A stretch of 64,000 nt of DNA from positions 8,106,354 through 8,170,353 of the forward strand of contig OX235272.1 of the NCBI GenBank assembly GCA_944472155.2, given 5' to 3'. Shown piece after piece: positions 53,131-63,059 of the stretch. The notes below the pieces were generated by a model. That model had not been told where the DNA came from and did no database searches. It was given only the letters and a program-made list of their open reading frames with translations. Source of the DNA: Trichobilharzia szidati (taxonomy: Eukaryota > Platyhelminthes > Trematoda > Strigeidida > Schistosomatidae). A program made the translations under genes and the position numbers. Numbering within the stretch: the first letter of the stretch is position 1; the number at the start of each line of letters is the position of its first letter.

Positions 53131-54400
53131 CTAAGCCGCATCATCCTGGAAAGGATCAAACAAGCCCTGGATGAAAAACTTCGACCAGAACAAGCTGGAT
53201 TCAGGAGAAACAAGTCATGTATCGATCAAATCGCCACACTACGGATCATCATTGAACAAAGTTTGGAATGGCAGTCACCTCTCTACCTCACTCAACTTCA
53301 TCGACTTTGAAAAGGCCTTCAACAGCGTCGATCGAGAGGTGATTTGGCAACTACTTCGCTACTACGGGGTGCCACCGACAATTATACATCTCATCCAACA
53401 GTTGTATGACAACGCTGCATGCCAAGTAATCCACAACGGGAAGCTCACGGAATCCTTCGAAGTGAAGACGGGAGTAAGACAGGGTTGCCTACTATCGCCA
53501 ATGATTTTCCTGATTGCGGTAGATTGGATAATGCGACAAACAGCGGGCAATGAGGAAACAGGCATAAAATGGACTCACACAAAGAACTTGGAGGATCTGG
53601 ACTTCGCCGATGATATATGCTTGATTTCCCACAAACTGGAAGATATGCAAGTGAAAAGTAACAAGTTGGCAGAAGAAGCATCAAAGATAGGACTCCAGGT
53701 GAACATAGAGAAAACGGAGGTGATGAAGATCCCTGGCCAACACCAACAACAACAGACAGCAATCAGCATAAATGGAAAGAACCTGAAAGAAACTACCTCC
53801 TTTACCTACTTGGGAAGCATTGTTTCAACTACACGCCGAACTGACGAGGATATCAAAGCAAGGATCGGGAAAGCAAGGCAAGCTTTCATTACTCTCAAGT
53901 CTGTGTGGAGATCAACATCATTCAGCGTCAAAAATAAAATCGGGATTTTCAACTCCAATGTAAAGTCAATACTACTATACGGATCAGAGACTTGGCGTGT
54001 CACAAAAAGCACCTCAAACAAGCTACAGACCTTCATTAACAGTTGTCTTCGCTCAATACTTCGCTCAAGATCAAATGGCCGGCCAGAAAAGATCAGCAAA
54101 AGGGTCTCTGGGAGCGAACCAACTCAGCAGGAACCGATTGTGAAACAAATAGGCAGGAAGAAATGGAGATGGATTGGCCATACTCTAAGGAAACCATGCA
54201 GTGACATCACTAGACAAGCCATTGCTCGAGTGGAACCCCAAAGGGAAGCGGCGAGTTGGTCGTCAGTACAAAGGTGACTTGGAGGAGGTTATGTGAAGAG
54301 GAGATGAAAACGTGTGGGCAGACTTGGAGCCAGGTGAAAACACTAGCAGAGAACCGAACGCAATGGAGACATGTGGAGATGTATTGGACAGATGCTGAGG
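53131..54400 (+). pseudogene. RTE-A LINE, best-preserved reverse transcriptase in the window
   Basis: Starts LSRIILERIKQALDEKLRPE, QAGFRRNKSCIDQIATLRII. A four-base duplication at about 53287-53294 (CTCACTCA) shifts the frame. The open frame (53171-54277, in register from about 53297) gives FIDFEKAFNSVDREVIWQLL, VKTGVRQGCLLSPMIFLIAV, LDFADDICLISHKLED with both catalytic Asp, HQQQQTAIS, TTSFTYLGSIVSTT, IFNSNVKSILLYGSETWRVT, LQTFINSCLRSIL, then RKKWRWIGHTLRKPC. This polymerase primes on the nicked target. The endonuclease and N-terminus are missing, and 3' of 54277 the terminal part is decayed, with no AAT tail. Confidence 0.93.
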
Positions 54401-54499
54401 GGATCGTTGAATGACATCACACCCAAGGTGGACCCTCTAGTAGAACTCAAATTAGAAACAACAAGTTCGGCATGAGTCCTAGGGTGATATGGAGGCAAT

Positions 54500-54715
54500 T
54501 ATTTTTATTGGACACCAGTCAGTAATTAGTGTAATTTGTGCAGTCATTTGTTTGGTGCAAGCGGAATTCTATCAGCCACGTATGCACCGTGATGGTGAGC
54601 TACCTAGTGGCATGGTGGCCATATTTCAAACTCGATTGACACAATTTATTCTGCACCAGACAAAGGACTAGACACATCACACTAGTTACTGACTAGTGTT
54701 CCATCAAAAACAGCC
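54500..54715. mobile_element. Foldback element with about 65 bp terminal inverted repeats
   Basis: Left arm TTATTGGACACCAGTCAGTA...TTTGGTGCAAGCGGAATTC. Right arm TCTGCACCAGACAAAGGACT...ACTAGTGTTCCATCAAAA. The arms are inverse complements with mismatches. The interior (GGTGAGCTACCTAGTGGCAT, GGTGGCC) is shared with 57000. No transposase; it resembles a non-autonomous foldback or MITE. The short ORF across it is chance. Confidence 0.78.
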
Positions 54716-54744
54716 AGTACAGTCCTACAGGAGGCCTATCGTGA

Positions 54745-55065
54745 GCCAGCCCGAATAGCTCAGTGGTAGCTTCTCTGACCGCAGTACTCACTGGATGACA
54801 CGGGTTCAAATCTCAGAAGGAGGGACATGAGTTCCTTCAAGGTGCTTGCAAATACGCCTTACTGAGCGATGAGTGCCAGATAGTACAAAGTCTAGGTCAG
54901 TTAAGGAGGACTTCCTGTGGCCGATTTCCTCCAACCATCTAATACAAACAAGAGGAAATGAAAGCCTACAAGCAGTCGTGGATCCAGCTCCATAGAATAA
55001 GAGACAACATGGTGGAATGGAGATGTACTCCTCCAGCAGTATGCTCCACTTGGAATCTATTTTAA
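54745..55065 (+). mobile_element. SINE-C copy
   Basis: Head AGCCCGAATAGCTCAGTGGT with A-box TAGCTCAGTGG, and B-box-like GGGTTCAAATC near 54805. Then GAGTTCCTTCAAGGTGCTTG, GAGCGATGAGTGCCAG, CCTCCAACCATCTAATA. Upstream, CAGTCCTACAGG lies between the foldback arm and the head, as it does (inverted) at 56870. Confidence 0.82.
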
Positions 55066-55069
55066 TTAT

Positions 55070-55499
55070 GAGATTCATTATACATACACTGATAAGATGG
55101 AATCAATAATTTATGTCAAAATGTTTATGCTTGATGACGCAAAGCACACTCCCTTTCTCACACACACTCTCTGTCTCCCCATTTCTCTGTGTCGCATTTT
55201 GTTACACGTTTGACAGACGTCATTCTCATTGTCAAGCGTAATTACCACACTGTCTATATCGATCAATAATAACCTTCTATGAATAGAAACTATTCTATAA
55301 TCAGTTAATTATTTATTGATCAGTAAAATTTAAAGCGTACACAATAACACAATTGTATTTATTCTATACAGAATTAGATCAATGTATATATGACTAAGCT
55401 GGTAAATTAATTAACCTTTATTACCAGTAAAATAATCGATAATAAAAATCAAAAATTATTGATTATTTCTGATATATACCAATGTTATAAATTCTTTAA
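55070..55499. other. No recognised feature
   Basis: AT-rich; no ORF or repeat family recognised. Confidence 0.4.
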
Positions 55500-55765
55500 T
55501 TGGTCCCTGGATAGTATAACCAATGTGTTATGCGTCTAGTCCTTGGTTTAGTGCAGACTACCAGTCAAATTTCAATGTAGCCATCAAGGTAGGTGGCTCG
55601 CTAGGTGGCACGATGCATTCTAAACTGTTGTTATTAGATAGTTGGAGACAATCGACCGGAAGCCTTGGACCTTGGCACTCGTCAGCAAGGCGTATCTGCA
55701 ACCACCTTGAAGGAACTAATATCCCTCCTTCTGAGATTCGAACCCGATGTCAATGGACGTGAACA
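55500..55765 (-). mobile_element. Foldback arm plus SINE-C copy
   Basis: GCGTCTAGTCCTTGGTTTAG, TGCAGACTACCAGTC is a foldback arm. 55640-55765 is SINE-C in reverse (GATAGTTGGAGACAATCGAC, CTTGAAGGAACTAATATCCC, GAGATTCGAACCC). The head is cut off. Confidence 0.68.
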
Positions 55766-56089
55766 TTGAACGTTTGTTTATTGGAACTGGCAACCATTGG
55801 TGGGCAATTCGAAGGCGCGAATGGTCGATCGCTTGCAAGTTGAATGAAGACTTGAACAAAAACGAATAAAAGTACTTTATAACTTCATTTGTACCTAACA
55901 TTTGTTTGTAGACTTTGTAGTTTTCTTCACTTTAATTGCCAAACAATATAATTTCGTTCAAGAAATACTGGTGTTTTGGATTTAAAGTTGAAGGATATAC
56001 ATAGTCTTTATCGGTTCAATCGACTACGTCTTCATTACAATAGGTACTTAGGGCTAAATTCCTTGACACCCGCGTTATCCAGTGAGTAC
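55766..56089. other. No recognised feature
   Basis: No gene. The frame at 55976 that runs into RTE-A is a chance fusion. Confidence 0.35.
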
Positions 56090-56865
56090 TGCATCAAAGA
56101 TAGGACTTCAGGGGGAAACATAGAGAAAACAGAGGTGATGAAAATTCCTGGGCAACACCACCAACAGCAACAACAACAACAGACAACAATCAGCATAAAT
56201 GGAAGGAACCTGAAAGAAACTACCTCTTTTACCTACCTGGGAAGCATCGTTTCAACTACAGGAGAACGGAACTGACGAGGATATCAAAGCAAGAATCGGG
56301 AAAGTAAGACAAGCTTTCACTACTCTCAAATCTGTGTGGAGGTCAACAGCACTCAGCATCAAAAATAAGATCCGGATTTTCAACTCCTATGTTAAGTCAG
56401 TGCTACTATACCGTTCAAAGACTTGGCGTGTCATAAAGAGCATCTCAAACAAACTACAGACCTTCATTAACAGTTGTCTTCGCTCAATACTACTCAAGAT
56501 CAGATGGCCAGGAAAGATCAGCAATAGAGATCTCTGGCGATGAGCGAACCAACACAGCAGGAACCGATTGTGAAACAAATAAGCAGGAAGAAATGGAGAT
56601 GGATTGGCTGGCCATACTCTGAGGAAACAATGCATCAAGTGACATCACTAGACAAGCCATTGCTCGAGTGGAACCCGACTGAAAGGGAAGCGGCGAGTTG
56701 GTCGTCAGTGCAAGGGTGACTTGGAGGAGGTGATGTGAAGAGGAGATGAAAACGTGTGGACAGACATGGAACCAGGTGAAGACTCTAGCAGAGAACCGAA
56801 CGCAATGGAGACGTTTGGCTGAAGCCCTATCTTCCTCTAGGAATTGAAGGAAACTATAATAATAA
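56090..56865 (+). pseudogene. RTE-A LINE, 3' third
   Basis: Begins at GNIEKTEVMKIPGQHHQQQQ, QQQTTISINGRNLKETTSFT, YLGSIVSTTG. After a frameshift, WRSTALSIKNKIRIFNSYVK, SVLLYRSKTWRV, LQTFINSCLRSILLKIRWPG (56334-56543). The last domain is WRWIGW, then the 3' end GCCCTATCTTCCTCTAGGAA and AATAATAATAATT. It is 5' truncated and inserted next to a SINE-C/foldback module. Confidence 0.9.
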
Positions 56866-56867
56866 TA

Positions 56868-57190
56868 ATTCGGGCTGGCTCACGATTGATCTCCTGTAGG
56901 ACTATATTGGATGTTTTTGATTGGACACTAGTAACTGGAATGGTGTGTCCAGTCCTTTCTCGGGTGCACACTGAATTCTATCAATTGGGTTTGAAATATG
57001 GCCACCATTCTAGGTAGCTCGCCAACATAGTGCACGTTGATTTTATGATATTAGATGGTTGGAAGCAGTTGGCAGGAAGCCTTAAACCTAGGTTTTGTGC
57101 CACATTGCTAACCTGACTGATAGAATTCAGTCTGCACCAAACAAAGGACCAGACACATCACACTAGTTACTAGTGTCCAATCAAAGTATA
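56868..57190. mobile_element. Foldback element with SINE-C-related interior
   Basis: Arms: TTTGATTGGACACTAGTAAC...GTCCAGTCC near 56918-56965, and GGACCAGACACATCACACTA...TGTCCAATCAAA near 57145-57187, extended inward by GAATTCTATCA and TGATAGAATTC. The interior holds ATTAGATGGTTGGAAGCAG, GGCAGGAAGCC, which belongs to SINE-C. 56868-56915 is the inverted lead-in TTCGGGCTGGCTCACGATTG. Confidence 0.78.
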
Positions 57191-57449
57191 CAGTATGTTA
57201 TAAATTCATTCAGTACCATACATAATTATGAATCTTCATCGGTCGTGATGGTTAGAGTGTCTGGTTATTGATTTTTTTTATTGATTAATGCTCACTTAAA
57301 TAGGTTGTTAATTTTATTCTTGAAAAGTAAGTGGCTGCCAAGTACAAAACAAAAACATGAGGTCAATGTAATTCAGTTAGTGAAAACTGGTTTGACCTGA
57401 GTAAGAAGGTGTTAATTGTTTGGATAGGGTCTTTATGCTTCTTAGAAAA
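57191..57449. other. No recognised feature
   Basis: GTCGTGATGGTTAGAGTGTC at 57241-57260 resembles a tRNA A-box region but no B-box follows. Nothing else seen. Confidence 0.35.
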
Positions 57450-58100
57450 CTGTTCCTTTAAGACGAATTTCGGTTTCTTGAGGAAAAACTTTTCGCAGTA
57501 ACTCTAAGAATAGTATTCTGTGGTCTTCTATTGATCTACAGAAGTTCAAGGGACACTTCTATATTCATGTGATCCTGTGGAGTTAAGCACATTGGTCGTT
57601 CGATGCAGATCCTGTCCCAAAACGTCCAAGAAAACTATCGCGTAAGATTGCAGAAAGGTAGAAACGACTCTGTAAGAAGTGAAGCAATCTCACACTTTGT
57701 AGACACTGGCCACTCTATCTCAACAAACTTCTCTATTAAGGTGATCTACAAAGTGAAAAGCAAACTGCCTAAGACGATCCGCTTCCGCCTTCTTTGCATT
57801 GCTGAAGCTCTAGTCATCCATATGTAGAAATTGGAGCTGTGCATGCAGAAAGAAAAGCTTTTATCCACTTCTATTATCATGATGATGATTCTGTTATTAT
57901 TTTCAACCCACTTGTTTTCCTTATTATGTTCCTCTGAACCTTTCTTCCTCATCTATTCTCCTAAACTCTAAGAAAATGTAAAGTTTCTTTTCTTTCTATA
58001 AGTGTTAAGATTATAACTCACTTATTAAATTATTTGTTTCATTACGTAATTCTATCAACCTTACTCAACTTCTCATGCGCATTGATTACTATTATCAACT
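57450..58100 (+). pseudogene. Penelope-like element, GIY-YIG C-terminus
   Basis: 57560-57830: CGVKHIGRSMQILSQNVQEN (KHIGR in place of KYIGR), YRVRLQKGRNDSVRSEAISH, FVDTGHSIST, IKVIYKVKSKLPKTIRFRLL, CIAEALVIHM, then stop. LCMQKEK follows, so the ORF lost its last residues to a stop in the E/K-rich segment. The UTR runs to about 58100. Frame breaks upstream. No reverse transcriptase. Confidence 0.85.
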
Positions 58101-58128
58101 ATTCCTTTGACGTCAATCAGTGCATGGT

Positions 58129-58400
58129 GACTAACAGTGGAATCCAGGAAAATAGACATTTCGTCCCATTTTGGGACTCGTTATCTGCATACATCTGCAT
58201 TCCCCAGTGAGTGAGTGAGTGAGTGAGTGAGTGAGTGAGTGAGTGAGTGAGTGAGTGAGTGAGTGAGTGAGTGAGTGATGGTGTTCCCATCGAGGCTCGA
58301 ACCCAGTGCCCATAGTTTCAAAGTGTTGTCCGTTAGACCACTTGAGCCGCTTGAACCACCTCTTGTGCAACGATTCTTATTAAACAAATTATATAACCAC
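58129..58400 (-). mobile_element. Sm-alpha-type SINE with hammerhead ribozyme
   Basis: Minus strand, in order: tRNA-like head GCGGCTCAAGTGGTCTAACG (A-box-like TGGTCTAACGG), B-box-like GGGTTCGAGCC, GATGGGAACACC, (ACTC)n, then the hammerhead. Hammerhead: core ATAACGA, stem II GTCCC/GGGAC (58164-58178), GAAA (complement of 58160-58163), then CCTGGATTCCACTG and TAGTCACC. The core departs from CUGAUGA at C3 and G5, so cleavage is doubtful. The layout is that of the schistosome satellite SINE. Confidence 0.88.
58205..58278. repeat. (GAGT)n tetranucleotide tract
   Basis: About 18 uninterrupted GAGT units between the SINE head and the hammerhead. The sister copy at 58443-58468 has only about five or six units, so the tract expanded here. 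Confidence 0.95.
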
Positions 58401-58560
58401 TGGCGTTTAAAAATATGGTCACTGGGGTTCGAGCCCTGATGGGAACATCATCACTCACTCACTCACTAAGGAACGCAAATACATCCAGATAACAAGTCCC
58501 AAAATAGGACGAAATGCTCATTGTTCTGGATTCCACTGCTAGTCACTATCCACCGATTGA
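58401..58560 (+). mobile_element. Sm-alpha-type SINE, 5'-truncated, with hammerhead
   Basis: GGTCACTGGGGTTCGAGCCC, GATGGGAACATC, a short ACTC tract, then the hammerhead. Stem I is CCAG (58485-58488) with CTGG (58526-58529). The core ATAACAA is degenerate. Stem II is GTCCC...GGAC (58496-58510), then GAAA (58511-58514). The end is ATTCCACTGCTAGTCAC. It sits head-to-head with the previous copy. Confidence 0.85.
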
Positions 58561-58754
58561 CTTCAAGTTACATGACCAGACATCGCCGAAGCATCTGCAC
58601 AAGGTAAAACCTTGTCAACCTGAGATCAAACACTTTGGTTCACTCAATCGCCGGGAAAATCTAAAATTGAAATAAATATTCTTATGGTGATTCATCTCTT
58701 TCTTACTATCGATTTTTACGTGAAAACAATTTGTTCATGAATAATCCCCATCCA

Positions 58755-59160
58755 AGCATTAATGAAAACAAAGCACGTAGTTCAGCGAAGAGTTTGTTTT
58801 CAGGGGCGAATTCATTCACTTCGCTGTACAATCGCAATTATATATTCTTATTTTCGTGTGAGTATGTACATTAGGTTTGTTCGATAAGAATAAAAATGCG
58901 TGAGGGTTATTGTTGTCAAGACATGTCAAAAATGTGATGAGTAATCAAATTGTAATTGAGGGGTGGAGGAGATTGATAAGAAGGTAGTGGTGATGTGTTG
59001 TCGAGATAACATAGTTATTATTGATAATCAACACACGAAAGAAGCTGAATAAGTGCAATGCAGTTAGGCAATAAGATGAAAAGTTTAATGAGTGAGTTGT
59101 GATTAAGATGCGCATAGATAAATATAAAGGAAAATATGGAATTACGTAAGAGTTCTTAAA
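58755..59160 (-). mobile_element. PLE 3' UTR and terminal block
   Basis: GTTCAGCGAAGAGTTTGTTT, GGCGAATTCATTCAC, TTCGCTGTACAATCGCAATT is the terminal block in reverse. The AT-rich UTR continues to about 59160. No coding part. 58561-58754 is featureless. Confidence 0.7.
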
Positions 59161-59164
59161 TTAC

Positions 59165-59520
59165 TGGCTCTATTCAGGTAGGTAGTTACCTGGGTTCTAG
59201 TGGGAATTAGTGACCAGCAGGGTCCAGCAGATCGGGTGTGAGTACAAACACTCGACACTGATGACAATGTTTAGTGGCGGTGCTATATCGTGAATTGGCA
59301 GAAGTTGGAATATATGGGTTGGCCATTGGATAGGGTCTTAATGGCTTAGTGGACTACAAGTTCACCTTGTAACCAAAAGTCCCTGGGTTTGAAACTTGAC
59401 AGTGGGTGTATGGTGATGAAGAGTCCCAAACTAGGCTAACGAAACAGTTGTCCAGTACTCCCTTTAGGTTTTCCAATGTTTCTCTATCTTATTTCGACTC
59501 ATGATGAAATCCCGAAGTAA
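59165..59520 (+). mobile_element. SINE-A copy, G/C stem II subfamily
   Basis: 5' part: CTGGGTTCTAGTGGGAATTA, GTGAGTACAAACACTCG. Then GGGTCTTAATGGCTTAGTGG, TTGTAACCAAAAGTCCCTGG, GTTTGAAAC, GATGAAGAGTCCCAAACTAG, ACGAAACAGTTGTCCAGTAC, CATGATGAAATCCCG. The downstream 59521-59850 has nothing recognised. Confidence 0.8.
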
Positions 59521-60017
59521 ATAAACTAGTAATAGTAATAAGTGGAGTCTTAACATTTGAAATAATTACAGCTATCCATTAAACAATTAGTATTAAATCA
59601 AACAGGGCGACGGTGAACAACACCAACTACCTGAGGAACTCCAAAACTCTAAATGACCACCACTTTACTATTCTCTATCAAACAAGTTGAAACGATTGAT
59701 AGGTAAATAATATTGACTCTTATTGATTTTCGCAACATTTACAATAGCAGATGACTGACGTTATAAGACTTGTTGCTAAGTTATTCAAAATATATGTATA
59801 GGATTATAAGTGACATTCCTGATACAACAGATCGTGGTGAAGGAGAAAAGGGGAATACATTAGACTGACAAAAAGGACACTGGAAGATCTGGATTTCGTG
59901 GATTATTTGTATGTAGTGCAACATCAGTTGGAAGATCTACAAGCAAAAACCCAACAAGTTGATAGAAGAAGCGGTGAAGACTGGAAGTCTAGAGAAAATA
60001 GAGAATACACATGTGAT

Positions 60018-60425
60018 TATTATTATTATTAACACTTCCTTTAATTCCTAGAGGAACATAGGGCTTCAGCCAAACGTCTCCATTGCGTTCGGTTCTCTGA
60101 CAACGTTTTCACCTGCCTGCACGTCTGCTCACATGCATTCATCTCCTGTTCACATCACTTCCTCCTCCATGTCACCCTCGCACTGACGACCAACTCGCCT
60201 CTTCCAGTTTGGGTTCCACTCCAGCAATGGCTTGGCGTGTGATGTCACTTGATGATGGTTTGTTGTTTCGGAGTATGGCCAGCCAATCCACCTCCATTTC
60301 TTCTTGAATATTTGTTACACAACTGGTTCTTGGTCAGTGCGCTGCCAGATATTCCTGTTGCTCATCTTTTCTGGCCGGCCATCTGATCTTGAGCGAAGTA
60401 TTGAGCGAAGATAGCTGTTGATTAA
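60018..60425 (-). mobile_element. RTE-A 3' fragment inserted inside RTE-A
   Basis: Minus-strand 3' end TTTAATTCCTAGAGGAACAT, AGGGCTTCAGCC, then the C-terminal domain up to TTTTCTGGCCGGCCATCTGA. GTGATTA on both sides (60005-60012 region and about 60431-60438) suggests a 7 bp target-site duplication. It is little decayed and so younger than its host copy. Confidence 0.8.
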
Positions 60426-60722
60426 GGTGATTAACATACTTAACCGATAACAACCATACGCGTCAATCACCATCAAAAAGATTTATCTAAATGAAATTAC
60501 TTCCTTCAATTATCTAAGAAGCATAGATGAGGAGATTAGAGGTAGAGTTAGACCTTCATTACTCCGAAATCACTGAGGAAATCAACTGCACTTAACATAA
60601 GAAACAAGATCCGAAACTTCAATATTAATGTCAAGTTAGTCAGTTCTTTTATATGGCTCAGTTACTTGACACACAGCCAAAATCATTCCTAACAGGTTAA
60701 TGTGGACTTACATTAACAGCTG

Positions 60723-60956
60723 TGCGTCGGTGGCATAGCGATTAGGACGCTCGCCGACCATGCACATGGTCCGGGGTTCGATCCCCGGCCGACGCACTCC
60801 TTTACCTCGCTAAGCCAGAAATAAAGCTGGTAAAGGGGAAAGATTGGGCATGAGGCTAGCAACCCCATCCTGTAAAAATAAACACTGCTACAGAAACTTC
60901 AAGCCTGTCGCTTGAAGCCCTATGTTCCACTTCGAACGTGAAGGAATTAAAAAAAG
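60723..60956 (+). mobile_element. SINE-B, full-length insertion with 12 bp target-site duplication
   Basis: CATTAACAGCTG flanks at 60711-60722 and 60957-60968. Head GCGTCGGTGGCATAGCGATT, B-box GGGGTTCGATCCCCGG, CCGACGC closing the acceptor-like stem. Body: ATGAGGCTAGCAACCCC, AACACTGCTACAGAAAC. Tail: GAAGCCCTATGTTCCACTTC, GAACGTGAAGGAATTAAAAA. The short antisense ORF is not a gene. The youngest-looking SINE-B here. Confidence 0.95.
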
Positions 60957-61310
60957 CATTAACAGCTGCATTTGCTGACTCTATGCTGAATGTCAAATGT
61001 CTGACCAGATAGTATAAGGAACAAGGAACTGTACCAACTAACCAACGAACCAATCAGCAATCCATCACACGGTGGTTATCCAGGCGGAAATGGAGGTGGA
61101 CTGGAAATACGCTGAGTAACGTCACGAGCCAGGACCTCGAATGGAAGCTAAATTGTAAATGGTGAGTTGGGTGTTGGGCCGAAGCTGATATGAGGGGGAT
61201 CGTGTGAGGAGGCGGAGGAGGGGGACGAGACAAAAGCCTTTAAACTCTCATGGGTCCAGCTGGAAGCTATAACCCTATTTCACTGGGAACCCAACAGAAT
61301 AATAATAATA

Positions 61311-61674
61311 ATGAAAGTTCCTGCAGAAAATAAGAGGTAAGCAAGTAGTCAGTAAGAAGAACGAAAAATAAATGAAATTCAATGGAAGGTGTAAATTAAA
61401 CTAATAACTGACTACTTAATTAATAGATGTTAATACAACGAAAAACAATCAATAGGAAGAGGTCAAAATAGTGTTAATAAGAAATCAATAAATCAATCAA
61501 TGGAAATTTAATATAATCAATAGAAGTAAATTATCTTATTCGTCAGTATTGATTAAAAATAGATCATAATGCTGTGATAAAAGAAATCTTAGAAGAAAAC
61601 CATTAAAAATTAAAGGTGATCAGAAAAGAAGGTTATATCATACATAGTGAATTCTAAAATATCGCCCCATGGAT
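61311..61674. other. No recognised feature
   Basis: AT-rich spacer, no ORF or known repeat. Confidence 0.4.
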
Positions 61675-62525
61675 GGATGCTCACATAATAGAATGCGAGA
61701 AACTCGTTTCGTCTTATTCAGGGAATCGAATCCCGGTGGGTGTGGGTGTACTGATGAAGAATTGTAAACAAGGACGAAACAGCTGTCCAGTACTCGAATG
61801 TTTTCCAAGGGTTCTCTAATCGATGGTAGCTCATGATGAAATCCTGTAACCAATCAGTTCCCTGCATACCAGCAGTTGAATAAAAATCCGATACTCACTA
61901 GCGACTAGCCCCATGCATCAATTACCTGGGGTTCTAGTGAGAAGTCGTACACGGAGGAATCCACCAAGTCAAGAAAATGGACACTTACTCGCCTGTGTCA
62001 CTCTGGCTGCCCGTTGTGCTAATTATATATCATGAATTACCAAACGTCAGAATCACGGGTTGGCCACTGAGTCGGGTCTTAGTGGCTGAATGATCCACGA
62101 GCTCGCCTCTTAAATAAGAAGTCACGTGTTCGAACTCTAACAGTGAATGCGTACCGATTAATAGTCCCAAGCCCTAGGACGAAACAACTGTCCAGTACTC
62201 TCAGGTTTTCCAATGGTTCTCTAACCGATGGCAGTTCATGATGGAGTCCTGTAACTAGTTCCTGCAAACCAACACTTGAAGGTCATAGATTTCATGGATT
62301 GATGCTATACTTTGATTTAACCCACCCCTAATTCTCTTCTAACTGAATCCTACATCTTCTATAGTTTGGTTTGTAAGGCTTAGTTGTGTTTTCATGAGTT
62401 TGGTTCGAATCCCAGTGGGTGCGTAATGACGATGATTCCCAAACTAGGATGAAACAGCAGCTGTCCAGTACTGCTTGGTTTTCAATGGTTCTCTAACTGA
62501 TATCAATCCGTGATCAACTCGTGAA
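61675..62525 (+). mobile_element. Three SINE-A copies in tandem orientation
   Basis: About 61675-61865, 61890-62280 and 62345-62525, all plus. Copy 1 has TACTGATGAAGAATTG, ACAAGGACGAAACAGCTGTC, CAGTACTCG. Copy 2 is near full length with CGATTAATAGTCCC, CCTAGGACGAAACAACTGTC, CAGTACTC. Copy 3 has the T/T subfamily module ACGATGATTCCCAAACTAGG, ATGAAACAGCAGCTGTCCAG and lacks its head except TTTGGTTCGAATCCCAGTGG, which follows the 5' end words TAGTTTGGTTTGTAAGG. Both subfamilies occur side by side. Confidence 0.82.
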
Positions 62526-63059
62526 TCCTACATCATCTAATACTCCCCGTCGTCGAGATAGATGATTGCTGCACTTGTGTAGCACATCTCTTTCTTGGCC
62601 ATCTCATTTGAAATAACTTCACAACCCTTATCGATTGACTTTGCCTTCCTTCTTTATTTACTCTACTCAAATCATAAAATACACTCCAATTTAAACACAA
62701 TAAGCATGGTGAGAACAAACTTATAAAAGTTCTTAATTAAATCTTAATTAATCAATGAACACTGTTCAAAACACACAAATAAACACATACAAAGAATATC
62801 GTATCACATATAAATGAATATAAGGCTTCTGAAGTGTGTGTGTGTGCCTGTGTGTGTGGGCGTGCATGCCTTATTGAGTACTTGTGTGCAAGTGTTTCAG
62901 TGTTTATAAGAGTCTATTCTCATGTGAAAAAACCAGAACTCAAAAAATTAATAAATAAATAAATAGAGTTAAAGAGTGATTACAATTTGAACTTTATTGA
63001 TCAACTGAATACCAGTCATTTCATAGACTGGAACTTAAACGAAGGACAAGTTATCAATA
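62526..63059. other. No gene; short TG-rich tract
   Basis: AAGTGTGTGTGTGTG near 62834 is a small dinucleotide repeat. Otherwise AT-rich and featureless. Confidence 0.4.

Larger units (their letters stand above)
59855..61310 (+). pseudogene. RTE-A LINE, old copy carrying two insertions
   Basis: Pieces at 59855-60017 (LEDLDFVDYLYV region: FADD changed to FVDY), 60426-60722 and 60957-61310 (WRWTG-like; 3' end ACCCTATTTCACTGGGAACC with AATAATAATAATAAT). Interrupted first by an inverted RTE-A fragment and then by SINE-B. The most decayed of the long RTE-A copies. Confidence 0.82.

Noticed and set aside
58131..58370. ORFs with repeated LTHS tetrapeptides as a repeat protein
   Set aside because: They are translations of the (GAGT)n tract inside an Sm-alpha SINE.
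60724..60800. Possible functional tRNA gene (GCGTCGG...CCGACGC)
   Set aside because: The acceptor-like stem and B-box are good, but the T-arm does not fold with a 7-base loop and the sequence is the head of SINE-B with a LINE-like tail and target-site duplication.
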